A stretch of DNA of 64,000 bases from Siphonodentalium dalli (GCA_032622095.1 CP136066.1:151976224-152040223); one strand, 5' to 3'. Shown: positions 33,310 through 47,200, counted from the stretch's first letter. Notes: generated by a model from the sequence alone, not told the origin. Program-made: numbers and translations.

Positions 33310-33748
33310 GTATGCTCGATCATAATGCCTCACATATATATTTCTAGTGGGACCTTTGATTATATTTAGAAAAAGGTTCATGGGAAGATTAGGAATAATG
33401 AGTGTCTCTGTTTTGTTTTGATGACACCTGGCATGCCATCACTAAACCAAAAACCAATGGTTTTAACAGATGATATTAAATTCCGTCGATTCTTATTCAT
33501 GGACAGCTAGTTATTTTAGTAGGTCCAACCTATAGTATTAAAAAAAACAATTGTGTCATTTCAACGATTCAGCTCCATGACAGGAGCAGAATAACCTGAT
33601 TGCGAACACAAATAAAATACGAGAGTTGTGAAAACATCCAGCTCACATTGATGGGAGCTATTTTTAAATAACCACAGGCTACCCTGGCGACCAATTTCAA
33701 TACAAATTAATCATCATTATTAGATGTTGATTTATATACGTCTCTTAT

Positions 33749-35323
33749 TAGTCCATGGACTGGTAGGACCCCTCCTGCACCTCCCCCACTACTCAACTTC
33801 TTTGGTATTTTCATGTACCCTAATGTATATTGTTCAGGAAAAATTATGTTAACAGCAAATATTTTGGGTGTTAGTATACCTACTGGGCACCCTTTTTTCA
33901 GACGAGGCACTATAAGTCAGTTTAAAAATTGGAACTACACGTCTAAGATGGTCACCAAAATGACCACCGGAAGTGGAATATATATACGTTTTAGATCAGT
34001 TTCTGCTATTTGGGACTGGTTGAGAATTGCGACTTTATTTTTTATATTTCATGTTAACTAATCATTTGAGCAAATGTCATTTGCCATTCTGTGTGTCCAA
34101 GCCCCTTCCGATCCCTCAAAAAATTTATAAAATTTCACCAACAATCACCATTGGGATTCTAGTCACATTTCAACAAGAAATGAGCAGAACAGTGCAATGT
34201 AAGTGAGGCATACCATTACTTGTGAATATTCCAAGTGAATGGAACCAAAATTGTCACTTTGGCAAATGGCCGCCAAAATGGTGGCCAAATTATGGAAAAT
34301 GGTTGAAATTGCCAGAAACGTGCCCTGAAAACGATTACAATTTGTGGTTGATGAATAAACTTTATTAATATGCCTTCTATACATTGAATACTAACTTTGC
34401 TGATGTACCTTGGTTAACTGATACAGGACACCCTGGGGCAATATCTACCATTTTCCATAATTTGGCCGCCATTTTGTGCCAAGTGACAATTTTGGTTCCA
34501 CTGAGTTGGAATTTTCATAAGTAATGGTATGCGTCAGTTCCATTTCACAGTTCTGATAATTTCTTGTTAAAATATGACTAGAATTTCAATGGTGATTTTT
34601 TGTGAAATTTTATACCGCGTTCTGTAACATCGAATGTTTTATGGATTATATATAATCAAATTTGTTTATAAATATAATATATATATTTTTGTATACATTG
34701 GTATACATTTGACAAGATTTTCTCCTTATAATTTGAATAAAACTGACTTATAGTACCTCTGAAAAACGGCGGCCACGTTGGACGCCATCTTGTCTGGTGT
34801 CTAAACGGCCACTTTATTTCGTGCTAACATTGCTTAAAATCTGAGGGACATAATAATGAAGGAAATGGGTGGTGTGAAGTTAAGTCATGGGGTGCAAGTG
34901 GCACATATTCCCAAAATGAAGATTTTAAGTCATGGGGTGGGTGAGCAGTGGTACGGTATCAGCTGCCAGACTTCTATTTGTGTTTCATCGCCGTTGTGCG
35001 ACATTTTGACCTCTGGTGACGTCAATTTTTTTTACCAGTTCTACCAATGGATAAAGTAATCAAATACCTACAAAATAACAAATCATCTGTTAAAATCCAA
35101 TTAAATCACTTATATTGGATTACCGCCCCCACCCCATTATGATCGAAAAAAAATGAAAAATTGAGTAAGGCTAAACTTTGACCCAGTACATACACTAGAA
35201 CCCAAAATATTCTCTGTTAACATCATTTTTTCTTGAACAATCCACATTAGGGTAAATAAAAATACCAAAGAAAATTTATTGAGTAGTGGGGTGGGGTGAG
35301 GTGTCATAACAGCCCATGGACCA
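33749..35323. mobile_element. Palindromic element 3 (1.6 kb), TAGT TIR, TSD TAT
   Basis: TAGTCCATGGACTGG at the left and the inverse (CAGCCCATGGACCA) at the right; TAT flanks both ends (33746-33748, 35324-35326). Arms share CCCCACTACTCAA, TTTGGTATTTT and AATATTTTGGGT. The inner arms are symmetric about 34370 (TTTGGCCGCCATTTTG and its inverse). The right arm carries about 370 bp (34757-35130) with no left counterpart; it resembles the outer module of element 1 (GGACGCCATCTTGTCTGG, GTGAAGTTAAGTCATGGGG). Confidence 0.75.
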
Positions 35324-35326
35324 TAT

Positions 35327-36039
35327 CCTCCATATATATGACCGAGAGGCGGAACCACATACTCTAAGCATTGTGCTCCTGATACGGAACTGCCACGAAT
35401 CTTTGAATAATTTCCATACTAAATATATGCAAGATGAATTAACCTTCATTGAGTAGGTGCTGCAACCTAATTCCGTTTAAAATAAGTTCGATTACATTCA
35501 TAAATACGATTCGGTTTTTGAAAACGTTTTATAACTTGTTCATGTTTTGCTTGACTGATTACAAGTTTCCATGGATTATTGCTTCCGGTTTGTGGCAACA
35601 ATAAATAGATTTCGAGAAATTAATTTTAGATGTATTAAAAGTTTCAGTCAATTTATAAATCAGTTTGGCTGTAAAGATATTCTCAACTGTAAGATTATAG
35701 AAGTTATAATATATATATTTTTTTATAATGTGAGTACGCATTTAGTAATTATTTCCATATCAGGAAAGTGCTAGTAATGATAGTATAAGTATAAATAATT
35801 AATCGTAACAATATGACAGAAAAAAGAGAAGTATGATGGTGTGTGTTGGCATTTTGGATTAATATTCGTAAAAAGAACAACTTTGAGTAAGAATATTTTT
35901 CATTTCTAGTGGATCACTATACCGGAGTGATTCAAACCACTTTAACACTTCAATACAAGGCAAATACGATGTTTCGCTCATGCCAGAAATTATGAGTGAT
36001 GGGTGTTTTCATTTACACATGCTATTATTCCTCAACTAA
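35327..36039. other. No recognised feature
   Basis: AT-rich sequence between two foldback elements; short ORFs on both strands at 35559-35774 overlap and look random. Confidence 0.5.
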
Positions 36040-36159
36040 TAAACAAGGTGTCATAACTCATGTGGAAAATTGTCGGGCGAATTCCAAATTCGAAATTGAC
36101 CCGTACCCTGGACCAGTAAATTTCCAGAACCAATTCCATTCAATTCAGTTTGGGTCCAT

Positions 36160-36770
36160 CACGTCCCTGTACTCACGTGATCCATCTAATGGTCTGACCA
36201 AAGCGCTGCTCATCCCCACCCCTGTCACCGCGTCCGTGTACTCATGGGACCCATCTAATGGCCTGACCAAAGCGCTGCTCACCCCACCCGGTCACCGCGT
36301 CCCTGTACTCCACATGAAGGCCTGACCAAAGCGCCCCAACCCACCCCGCCACCACATCCCTGTACTACGTAATCCACCTAATGGCCTGACCAAAGCGCTG
36401 CTCACCCCACCCCGTCACCGCGTCCCTGTACTCACGTGATCCACATGAAGGCCTGACCAAAGCGCCCCCAACCCACCTCGCCACCGCGTCCCTGTACTCA
36501 CTCGATCCATCCAATGGCCTGACCAAAGCGCTCCCCACCCTCACCTTCGCCGCCGCGTCCCTGTACTCACGTGATCCATATAATGGCCTGACAAAAGCAC
36601 TGCTTACCCCCACATCCGTCACCGCGTCCCTGTACTCACGTGATCCATATAATGGCCTGACAAAAGCACTACTTACCCCCACATCCGTCACCGCGTCCCT
36701 GTACTCACGTGATCCACCTAATGACCTGACCAAAGCGATGCTCATCCCACCCCGTCACCGCGTCAGTCTG
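36160..36770 (-). repeat. Minisatellite, left arm, about 9 units of 60-70 bp
   Basis: Unit reads (minus strand) GCGCTTTGGTCAGGCCATTA, then GTGGATCACGTGAGTACAGG and GACGCGGTGACGGGGGTGG. GC-rich against an AT-rich background; each unit has the palindrome CACGTG. Frames such as LVRPLYGSREYRDAV stay open because the unit lacks stops, not because it is a gene. Confidence 0.85.
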
Positions 36771-37419
36771 GGTCAGAGTCCATATAGAACAAAACAACTG
36801 AGCCACAACCAATTAATATTATGGATATATATAGCCGGGAGAAGGAGCTATAGCTGGGCCAATCCTTCTCCAGTTGTCGGGGTCTTAATATAATAATATA
36901 ATATAATAATATAATCTATCTCTGACAGAGACTAAATTAAACCATATGTATTCCCTCGGGGAAATATCTTGTTAGGGGTGAATAGAGTCGTAAAGACTTT
37001 ATTTTATAAATTTATAGGCGAATACCGTTGATCTATTATATGATAGTAAGTCAGGTAAGGTCATATCTGTGTTATATACCGTGGATGTCGTTCCAGCCAT
37101 CAATGTTTATTTCCATATTCACCTCCGATAATTTCCTAAAGATGCTGTCAACAAATTTTAATTTGACAGAATGTGTCACTTTAAATTAATATAGTTATAT
37201 AACCGTAAAAATCAGAGGTGCACCTAAATGTTTATCATCGCTATGTGTAACCTTAATTTGTCTCCTTATATATTAGTTGACACATGGGTTTTGATCACTT
37301 ACTCATAGTGTGATTAATACAGATTAACTCTTTATATGAATTGCTTACATACGAGAGTATACTTACAAAGTAAAGAATACAAATAATAATATACCCAGAG
37401 CGATGATAAAAAATTAGGT

Positions 37420-38150
37420 GCGGTGACGGAGGTAGGGGTGAGGAGCGCTTTGGTCAGGCCATTATATGGATCACGTGGATACAGGGACGCGGTGACGGGG
37501 GTGGGGGCGATGAGCGCTTTGGTCAGGCCATTAGGTGGATCACGTGAGTACAGGGACGCGGTGACGAAGGTGAGCGCTTTGGTCAGGCCATTGGAAGGAT
37601 CGCGTGAGTACAGGGACGCGGCGACGGGGTGGGGTGAGCAGCGCTTTGGTCAGGCCATTAGGCGGATTACGTAGTACAGGGACGCGATGGCGGGGTGGGT
37701 TGTGGGCGCTTTGGTCAGGCCTTCACGTGGATCACGTGAGTACAGGGACGTGGTGACGGGGGTGGGGTGAGCAGCGCTTTGGTCAGGCCATTAGGTGGAT
37801 CACGTGAGTACATGGACGCGGCGACGAAGGTGAGCGCTTTGGTCAGGCCATTGGAAGGATCGCGTGAGTACAGGGACGCGGTGACGGGGTGGGGTGAGCA
37901 GCGCTTTGGTCAGGCCATTAGGCGGATTACGTAGTACAGGGACGCGGTGGCGGGGTGGGTTGGGGGCGCTTTGGTCAGGCCTTCACGTGGATCACGTGAG
38001 TACAGGGATGCGGTGACAGGGTAGGGGTGAGCAGCGCTCTGGTCAGGACATTAGGTGGATCACGTGAGTACACGGACGCGGTGACGGTGGTGGGGGTGAG
38101 CAGCGCTTTGGTCAGACCATTAGATGGATCACGTGAGTACAGGGACGCGG
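37420..38150 (+). repeat. Minisatellite, right arm, about 11 units of 60-70 bp
   Basis: Same unit as the left arm, opposite orientation. Units vary in the segment between GTGACG and GAGCGC. Two blocks of several units (from 37560 and from 37810) recur nearly identically, pointing to recent multi-unit duplication. Confidence 0.85.
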
Positions 38151-38699
38151 TGGTTCCAAACTGAATTGAATGTAATTTGGTCTGGAAATTTACTGGTCCA
38201 TGGTACGGGTCAATTTTGAATTTTGAATCCGCCCGACAATTTTCCACATGAGTTAGTGACACCTTGTTTAACAGTTTCGGGCCAATCTATATTCATCGGT
38301 TGGTTTCACACTGGAATATGATAAAGATATTATTCCTCATTGTTATCTATATCTCAATCAGAAAGACAGCAACATACAATGCCATGCTAAGTGTCGAACA
38401 CCAAGCCGCTACATATATGTAGTCGTCAGTCTCAATTTGTTGACGTCTTTTTGAATATTGTGATGGAAATTACTTTATTATTATTTCGATAGTAATTAGT
38501 CAAGATCAGTTTTGCAACTTAAACTTATTATTTTTATTTCCGAGCATTTCGTACTCATAAAGTAGTATTTTCATAAACACCTCGCCATGAACGTTTCGTA
38601 AACATTGCAATTGAATTATGAGCTTTCATTGTTTTTCTACAGTACTCAATCCATTCATGAAATGTGGCATTTGTTGTGATAAATAACTAACTCTCAGTG

Positions 38700-40330
38700 A
38701 ACAGAGATAAATTTTATGCGTTTGAAAGGGTTTGTTCAAATAATTACTGGGATTATTGAGTTACAATAATTCACTATGAAGTTAACATTGTACAACTTTT
38801 GTTGCACAATTTCTGATGTGGTTAAACATGTTTATTCAAATACTTGTTGAGTTATATAAATCACTATTAAGTGAAATTTGTACGACTAGTTGAGTACCAT
38901 ATTTGTTGCATATTCGATGTGGTCAAACATGTTTTATCAAATACTTGTTAAATTTCATAAATGCAATATGAAGTGAACTTATTTGATTCAAATGCTATAT
39001 TTATTGTACATTATTTGATGTGGTTGAACAGGCTTGTTCGTATATTTGTTGAGATTGAGTTAATCAATTCAATATGAAGTGGACTGTGTATAACAAGTTG
39101 AAAATATGTTGCAAAATTATTTGATGTGTGAACAGGTTTGTTAAAATACTTGCTGAGATCATTGCGTTACATTAATCTATTAAATGAAGTTAAACTTGTA
39201 TATCAAATACTATATTTGTTGCACTAGTAGTTCATGTGGTTGAAATGGTTTGTTCAAATACTTGTTGGGATTATCGAGTTATATTAATTCACTATGAAGT
39301 TAACATTTCTAGTGTGGTTAAACAGGTTTGTTCAAATACTTGTTGAGTTGCATAAGTTCATTGTAAGTGAACTTTGCGCATAACAAATATCTGCTGCACA
39401 ATTATTTGCTGTGGTTGAACAAGTTTGTTCAAATATTTTGAGATTAGTGAGTTACTTAATACTGTATTTGTTGCACATTTATTTGATGCTATTGAACCGG
39501 TTTGTTGAAGAGGTTTGTTCAATATACTTGTTGGGTTATTGTGTTACTTAAATCCAATATGAAGTTAACTTTGGATAACAACACTATATGTGTTGCACAA
39601 TTATTGTATTTGTTGAACATGTTTGTTCAACTACTTATTGTAGTTAAACATATATGTTAAAATACTTGCTGATATTGTTGAATTACATATATTAACAACG
39701 AAGTGTTGCACAATTATTTGACATTGAACATGTTTGTTCAACTACTTATTGTGGTTGAGCAGGTTTAATCAGATACTTGTTTAGATTATTGAGTTACATT
39801 AATTCACTATATATGGAGTGAACTGTGTGTGACGATACTATATTTGTTCCACACTTATATGATATGGTTTACTGGAGATGATTGAGTATATATACTTATG
39901 TTGCACTGTTTGACACTATGTACTGAATATTGTATGCCAATTACTGGTGTTGAACATGTTTATTCAACTAATTGTCGTGGTTGAAAGTATGTTCTAATAC
40001 GTGTTGCGATTATTGAGTTACATAACTTCACTATGTAATAATTTTTTGTATAACAATATTACATTTGTTGCACAATTATTGATGTGATTCAACTACTTGA
40101 GATTATTGAGTTACATAAGGTGAACTTTGTATAACAAATACCATATTTGTTGCACAATTATTTGATGTGACAGATTTGTGTTCAAACGCTTGTTGAGAAT
40201 ATTGTTATATAAACTTACCATGAATTGATCTTTATATAACAAAAAACTATATTTGTTGCACAATTATTTGACGTGGTTGAACAAGTTTGTTCAAATACTT
40301 GTTCCGATTTGGTTACAAGAATATCACTAT
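38700..40330. repeat. Degenerate satellite-like array, unit about 100 bp
   Basis: About 14 units marked by GGTTTGTTCAAATACTTGTTGAG, then GAGTTACATAA-TTCACTATGAAGTGAAC, TATATTTGTTGCACAATTATTTGATGTGGTTGAACA. Spacing of the TTTGTTCAA mark runs from about 80 to 120 bp. Units continue at 40840-41010 after an interruption. Confidence 0.8.
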
Positions 40331-40339
40331 AATACTATA

Positions 40340-40835
40340 TTAAAAAGGTACGGTTGGCCTTGGTGGTGGGTATCCTGTGAACAATTTCCACCCGTCAAAA
40401 ACCGCCACAAACAGAAAGAACATCAAAATGTAGACAGACTTTGTCCGTATACAAATAAGAAATATCGCATAAACAGTATGTTATTGTCATATGTTTGACC
40501 ATTGTTATGTAAACAAAAGCATAAAAAGTTACTTTTCTGGTGTTTGTTTATATTATGATGGTAAACATAAAGAGCGTTCTTTGTTGGTGAATTCCTGATA
40601 TGGAACTAATAAAGAGCGTTTATGTCATTTGTGTGTGATTAGCCAGTAGCATTGTGCTGTCTTCTGTAACACAACCAGGCTCTTGCTTAGGTAAAATATA
40701 CTAGGTCTTTATGATAACATGCTGTTTACGCGATGCTCATGGTATATATGAACGAAACTATGCGTTTTAATGTTTTCTGTTTACGGTGATTGGAACAAAT
40801 ATGAATATGTTCGACAATTAAGGCCACACGTGCCT
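40340..40835. repeat. Insertion in the array related to the 52.7-kb element
   Basis: AAAACCGCCACAAACAGAAA and, further on, a block around TATTGTCATATG and TTATGTAAACAAAAGC match 52965-53100 in order. It splits the array, so it came later. Confidence 0.5.
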
Positions 40836-41316
40836 TTAACATCACAACTATTTGATGTGCCTTAACAAGTTTGTTCAATGATTTGTTGATATTATTGAGT
40901 TACATAAAATAACAATGAACTGAACTTTGTATAATACTATATTTGTTGCATAATTATTGGATGTGGTTTCTGAGGTTTAAATTCTTGTTGAGATAGTTGA
41001 GTTATTTATATATCGCGTCACGTGCCGAGATAAAGCAACTGTTTACTAAGTCCGGATTGTCGTATTTTATGTGCGGGAGGAGGCAGCGAGTCAAATTATT
41101 TGCACCTTTTTGAAATGGGAAATCAGGTAAAATTCAGGGAGCGTTTTTAAAGAGGCATAGACAGTACTCTTTTTGAGGACATTGTCTGAAACTACGTGAA
41201 AAAAAACGCCTCTGAGCTCACCGAGATGCCCCACTCTAATGAGTATAGTAATTGCTTAAAGTTTATAAAAAAGTTTCCCTTTTCGAGCTTTTTCAAAATG
41301 TTAAGTTTCAAAGTCA

Positions 41317-41580
41317 TCAATGTACGTTTTCTTCAACTTGTTCATAGTTCCGAATGGTTTCTAAATATTCATCAAAACCAATTATCTCAGGAATGTTTTG
41401 TTTTATTTTACTGAAAGGGAATAATCCATATGCAAACAGTTTGCGATCGCTAACTTTCTGTCCGACCGCAAATCCTAACGACCTTGCATAACCAATTCGA
41501 CAAGTAGCTTTAGATGATACCAGTTTCACCGTGCGGGTCCAATATTTCAGAAATACGGTACAGTGAATTATTGGACACAT
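41317..41580 (-). CDS. Hypothetical 87-aa ORF
   Basis: Single minus-strand ORF with mixed, protein-like composition (KATCRIGYARSLGFAVGQ, then FSKIKQNIPEIIGFDEYLE) between repeats. No domain, membrane segment or splice partner recognised. May be an exon, a transposon relic or chance. Confidence 0.2.
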   Translation of the reverse strand: MCPIIHCTVFLKYWTRTVKLVSSKATCRIGYARSLGFAVGQKVSDRKLFAYGLFPFSKIKQNIPEIIGFDEYLETIRNYEQVEENVH

Positions 41581-41599
41581 AAGTGGTTCAGATATGAAT

Positions 41600-43430
41600 T
41601 GAATAACACAATTTGATTGTGGTATACTTGCAATGACAGAATCTCGGCAGTATCATACACTCGGACGATGTGCAAATAAGTGGTGTCTTTTTGAAATATG
41701 TGAACCTGTCAATTAATGTTTCAGAGTGGAAATCAAGGCCACTGTTAATAAATTTGTCTAATTTCACTCAGCCTCACCTTTCATTTCCCCAGTATACATG
41801 TGACCTAAGTCCAACCACGATGAATATGCATGTACACTTAGTCCATTACGATGAGACACACTTTCATTCTATTCTCGACCAAACCCTTAGACTATTATCT
41901 TACATTGTGTTATGTTCAATTATTTAGCTATCATATTATCATGATGTTATCAAGCTATTCAATGAAGATAGATAGCATCTAATTTAGGTGCCGGTACATC
42001 GTTAATACATAAGTTCCTCCAAGCATTCGCACATGCTAGCACAGGTCTGCCGGAAATTATTTAAGTCACATTTGAAAAAAAATGAATCCTTTGGTGTTTG
42101 AATACTCGCTGATTGGTAATACCATATTTATATTCGTGTTTAATTAATAAACAGGGGGGAAGACCAAGATGATTCGGTTTCATTGTCGCGTAACGGTCTA
42201 CACGAGTGGGAACGAGTCATAAAGTCGGTAAAATAAACATGATTATAACAAATCGTTGATACGTCGTAGCGTTTCGTCCTGCATATGTGGCCTATATACA
42301 AACTCCAAGCATGTTAATACTAAACGAATATCCGGTTAGCTGCATGCATACGAACGACAGCATTCACGTGCGTGTGATCAAGGCATCGCGTTATCATTCA
42401 TTCACCTTTTTGAGATCGCAAATCTGAATGCTGAGATGGATGTTCAATTAATTTCAATTGAAATACATTCATAATAGATATGTACACAATATTTCGAATA
42501 TGTTATGGATTCATATTTCAGTTGACATTCGCAGTCCAATTGATCAGTCTCAGATACACATAAAACACTCGAAAACTTATCAGAACTCCTTAAGTGCTAC
42601 GCATATTTACTGCACAGAAGATCGGCGTTTGGTGACATCTTCGTCTGCGACGTTCACATCTTTCTGCGCCGACAGTGGTCCCTCCATATCACGCGGATAT
42701 TGAGAAAGACACTGATTTTTTAAATTCTGTTCAATCCTATGCTTCATTGACTGATTCAACTATACCGGCATTTGTTTTGGCAGCGTGGAATTCCAGGAAC
42801 TATACTAGTGGGTGGATGTTCTCGAAAATTTGAGTGACAAAAAGCAAAAACACTATTGAAATAATTCGCAAAAAAACAATTAAATGGTTTGATCTGGGAA
42901 AACTGATTGACAGCGGGTAAATAAATACTCCTGTTTCACGCGGACATACACATACGTTGTTCGTTGTCTGTTTTACGATGAGAAACAAACATATCCCCAT
43001 ATCATATACGTGAAAATGACTTTCCCATTTTCTCTGGTTTGGCGATACCAGGTACACGGAGGTGATGTCACGTTAATAAATGATTATCTCTCTATATAAA
43101 TAAGAAGTACTCACTTATCAATTGAATGATATATATATCGCACGACGTAATACCTCATAAACTTCCTGAGTAATGGCGAATTGAAATTTACCTGGTCAGA
43201 TATTCAATATTGGATTAAAAGACCGATAACTCTATAAAGCCCCCATAGCCAGATGCCAAACAACCGGCAAATTGAAGGACTGATAGTTCTACGAAGATAT
43301 CATAACCACCACAAATCCGCATAGAGGGGAGGGGATCTACATGCAGGTCAAGCTCTACACCCCCCCCCGAATCGAGGTGGCTTTTTTGGACGTTGGCTTT
43401 ACTTAAGAACAAAGAATTCAAATTATGGCA
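41600..43430. other. No supported feature
   Basis: Mostly AT-rich. A frame at 42458-42703 has a plausible-looking end but no splice or family support. Confidence 0.4.
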
Positions 43431-43434
43431 CAAT

Positions 43435-44150
43435 TTGACGATGATCTACATGTTCTCAAAGGTGAGCCACGCACCAAGTATCAAGAGATTATTTTGAAGA
43501 ATGCTCAATTTATCATTGAGACAACACAAATGTTATTTTCAAATGCCAAATATCATGAAATTCAGTTGAACATTGCTTAAGTTACTATGAGAAAACCCCG
43601 AAAACAGCGATTTCTAAGTCGTAAAATGGGCATAACTCCGTCGAAAATCATCATACCATGACCAAATTCGAACTTGGCCTGCATGCATCTTCTCAAACTG
43701 AATGTGAACCACGTACCAAATATCAAGACATTCTCTTGAATAGTGCTCAAGTTATCATGCGGACAATGATTTCTGAGTCGAATAAGGGGCATAACTCCGC
43801 CAATAATCATTGCACCAGGACCCAAATTCGAACTCGACCTGCGTCTTCTCAAATGAGAACCACATACCAAATATCAATATAGTCTGTTCAATTTTGTTCA
43901 AGTTACCATGCGGACAACTCGAAAACAGCGATTTCTGAGTCGAAAAATCGTCGGACCGTGACCACATTCGAAGTTGGTCTGCGTCGTCTCAAATGTGAGC
44001 CACGTACCAAATATCAAGAAATTATGTTGAATAATGCTCAAGTTATCATGCGGACAATTGTGTAGACGGACGGACGCACGGACGTGCTGATTATAATAGT
44101 TCGGGGAATAAAAGGGGCATAACTCCGTCAAAAATTATCGGACCGTGACA
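43435..44150. repeat. Degenerate tandem repeat, about 4-5 x 150 bp
   Basis: Units share GTGAGCCACGTACCAAATATCAAGA, GAATAATGCTCAAGTTATCATGCGGACA and GGGGCATAACTCCG. The last unit leads to GTAGACGGACGGACGCACGG and TTATAATAGTTCGGGG, an inverted GGGGGATATAG/CCGTCC-type end, so this is probably one more member of that dispersed family on the other strand. Confidence 0.65.
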
Positions 44151-44289
44151 ACATTCTAACGTGGAAGATAGTCATCCAGAATATTATAAAGTGACATATT
44201 TTCTGGAATTTCGAATGAATTAAATATAAAAACGCAGTGGCTATCTTCCACTCGACAGCCGTGCCGTAAAATAGCAACAAGTGGCTTCT

Positions 44290-47200
44290 TAGTAGAGGCT
44301 CTTATGTCCATTTTTTGGCTCCCGTGTGCATTTTGTGAAGAAATATAGCCACTATGCTCATGATGTTGCTTGATATCTGGGGCACCAGAAAACAAATGTT
44401 AGACACCTGGGGGTCGCGACTGGGTGGATTTATGACATCATCAACATGGCCGCCATCCAACATTTCAGAGTAGGCACTGAATCAGTTTGATTAATAGCTA
44501 GCAGTGAATTTATGGTAGGAAGTATAATATTTCTCTACTGTTGTGATACTATGATAACAGGCATCACTTTGACAGAAAAATTGACCACATTTAACCAAGA
44601 TGGCCGCCAAAATGGCGACCGAAGTTCGGGAAAATGATGAATTTTCACACATGTCTCTTAAAACATTCACGGTTGTTTGAATTCGGTGGCTAATAGCAAC
44701 TTAATTTTAAATAAATTTGAATACCTAACCATTTGAACATGATAATATGTCATACTTTTGGTCTTATTCCTACAAAATGTCGTCAAAATGTGAATTCATA
44801 AATATGCTATGAAATTTTACCAAATATCGATTTTGTAATTCAAGCCAAGTGTTAGTCAGAAAATAGTTGAATTTAATGACAAACATTTGCAACAGGTTTA
44901 ACATATAGATTGCCATATAACTACAACCAAAAAAAGTGCATCTGTATTCAAGATGGCGACCAAAATGGTTGCCAAAATTGATAAATCACTTAAATTTGTC
45001 AAATTTTCTTTGATATCACCCCTAATGTGCGATTTAGTGAATATAGGTGAATATATTTGCTCCGTGTTGGCGTAATAACATGGAGATATGAAACAGTATG
45101 AATAGTTTGTGAACAATGGCTGTTTATACTCAATAATTCGAGAGAATGAAACGACGAAAATGAGATGAAATCATCAAGGCAACCATGAACAATTTCAGAG
45201 TTGGCATTGAGTCTGGGAGGAAAATTTAGATAGTGAAATGATTATGTTTCGCGACCAATAATACCATTGGATCACACTTCCTCTTGACGGTGCAATTTGG
45301 ACCTCAAAATCCAAGATGGCTCCCAAAACGGCGACCGAAATTCTAATAATTGATGATTTTTCACAATCGCCTCTTAAATTATTCACAGCGGTTTGAAATC
45401 GGTGGCTACTAGCAACCTTATTTTGAATGAATTATACTATCTAATCATTCGACAACCATGATATGTTAGATTAACATATTATTATCCATATTAATCTAAA
45501 TTCAGGATGGTGACTCAGATGGTTACCAAAATGGAGAAATCATCCAAATTTGCTAGTTTTCATTGATAACGCTCCTAATGTCGGTTTCAGTGACTACTGG
45601 TAAACACATTTGTTCCCCTCTTGACAAAAGTGTCAGGAATGCTGATACAATATGTATATTTTGCGAACGGTAGCTGCTTATATCCGAGATTTCATGAGAA
45701 TGGAAACAGAAACCATGAAAAGTAGATAAATTAATCTGATGTTGACCTATTTGAAAATATCCAAATCTGAATATATGCTGATTACATCCATCATTACATG
45801 TACATCGGAAATGTCCTGATTGGGTGACTCGACTGGAGAAAAATCCCTACCTCAACAATAAGGATGTCGGTATTGAGTAATACTTTAATTACTTCCCCTT
45901 GATATCGCCCCCTTTATGGGGTTTGGCTAAGAATTTTTCACTTGACTCCTGTATTGCTCATGTAATGCCATCATACTAAGTCAATTCTACCGAAATTCCG
46001 CTGCTCACGGAAATTAATTGAATGGACATCACACAATGCAGTACCCAAAAACAGTAGCGGCATATAATGCGTTGACATTACAGACATCTTCCATGTTAAC
46101 AAGCTTAATAATTAGTGTACACTAAGTCCAAATATAAGAATGGGAGCTAATATTAGTGTGATTCGTTCTTATTAATATACTCGTACGAAAACACAGGGTA
46201 TACTTTTGTGAAACTGAGAAAATTTACAATTGCTCGTCCTTGAATAACATCTAGTTCATATTGTGTGTGCATCAGGGGATTATATGACATTAATTGCTTT
46301 GTCGCAGACTACCAAACGAGAGCGTTCAGATGTGAGCTCCATGTGTCTGCGAAGAAGAATCGCATTGGCGGATTTCTACCAGACCTCGCTTATTACATGC
46401 GATATAGAGCGACTAGAGATAAATTATGTTCAGGTTCGTACCAAAACAGAAACTGCTGTGGAGCTCTGGACAGCTCATATGTCAACTCACTGACTCCACA
46501 CCCAAGATTTGCGAAAGCGTGGCTGATTTTGATCAAGCTAGGATAGGAAGATAGCCTCATATAATGAGTTCAATGGGTATACATGTGTATTTGAGTTCCA
46601 CATAGATAGTGTTCTGGACATCGCATATACTGCAAGTTCGTTCCGTGTATGATCCCCATCTTCCGGTGCAGAACTTATGCACTTATGTCATATTTGTCAC
46701 ATATGTTATCGAAGTTCTTTCATGCCTGCGTTATGCGGTCTCATCAAAATGTCATACAAGAAACATATTCACACCAAATTTTCATTAAATGCCTGCATTT
46801 CTGTAATAGTATCGGCTATCGGCAATGTTCCAGATAAAATTGATAATAATTTCTCGTACAAATGCACAGTTCGACTTGGCTGTAGGGGCAATTCAACTCA
46901 CCGACATGTTGAGGTACCTGTATTATTATTGGGTGGAAAGTTTGTAGTATTCTTTCCAGATGTTTTATACTGGAACATTTGATATCCCACTACAATGAAA
47001 TCAGGTCTGCAGAAAACTCAGGTCGTTAAACGTTGTAATCTTATACCTTCCTGAGCAATAGTTGAAGTAAATTTCAGTTATGGACTCAAATAGCTAACAA
47101 TCCACAATATTCTCTCAATTCAAGCATAACATTGTTATCTATTACTTCCAAATTTTGCGCAGTATTTATATTACAAGCTTGTTATTGGCCTACTTGTGGA

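Larger units (their letters stand above)
36040..38270. mobile_element. Foldback element with minisatellite-bearing arms
   Basis: TAAACAAGGTGTCA at 36040 returns as TGACACCTTGTTTA ending 38270. Arms pair over about 740-850 bp, including GTGGAAAATTGTCGGGCG and GACCAGTAAATTTCCAG near the ends. Each arm then turns into a tandem array (left 36160-36770, right 37420-38150). The 640-bp centre is AT-rich and unpaired. Arms built of tandem repeats resemble Drosophila FB and Galileo elements in design only; no transposase is present and no clear target duplication was found. Confidence 0.75.

Noticed and set aside
36365-36745. 126-codon ORF with repeated LVRPLYGSREYRDAV
   Set aside because: Translation of the 60-70 bp minisatellite; units of varying length break the frame elsewhere.
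36160-38150. CRISPR array
   Set aside because: Units are contiguous tandem repeats without unique spacers, in animal DNA.
46263-46982. Possible coding sequence in the centre of element 2
   Set aside because: Overlapping frames of similar length, no transposase motif, no splice evidence.
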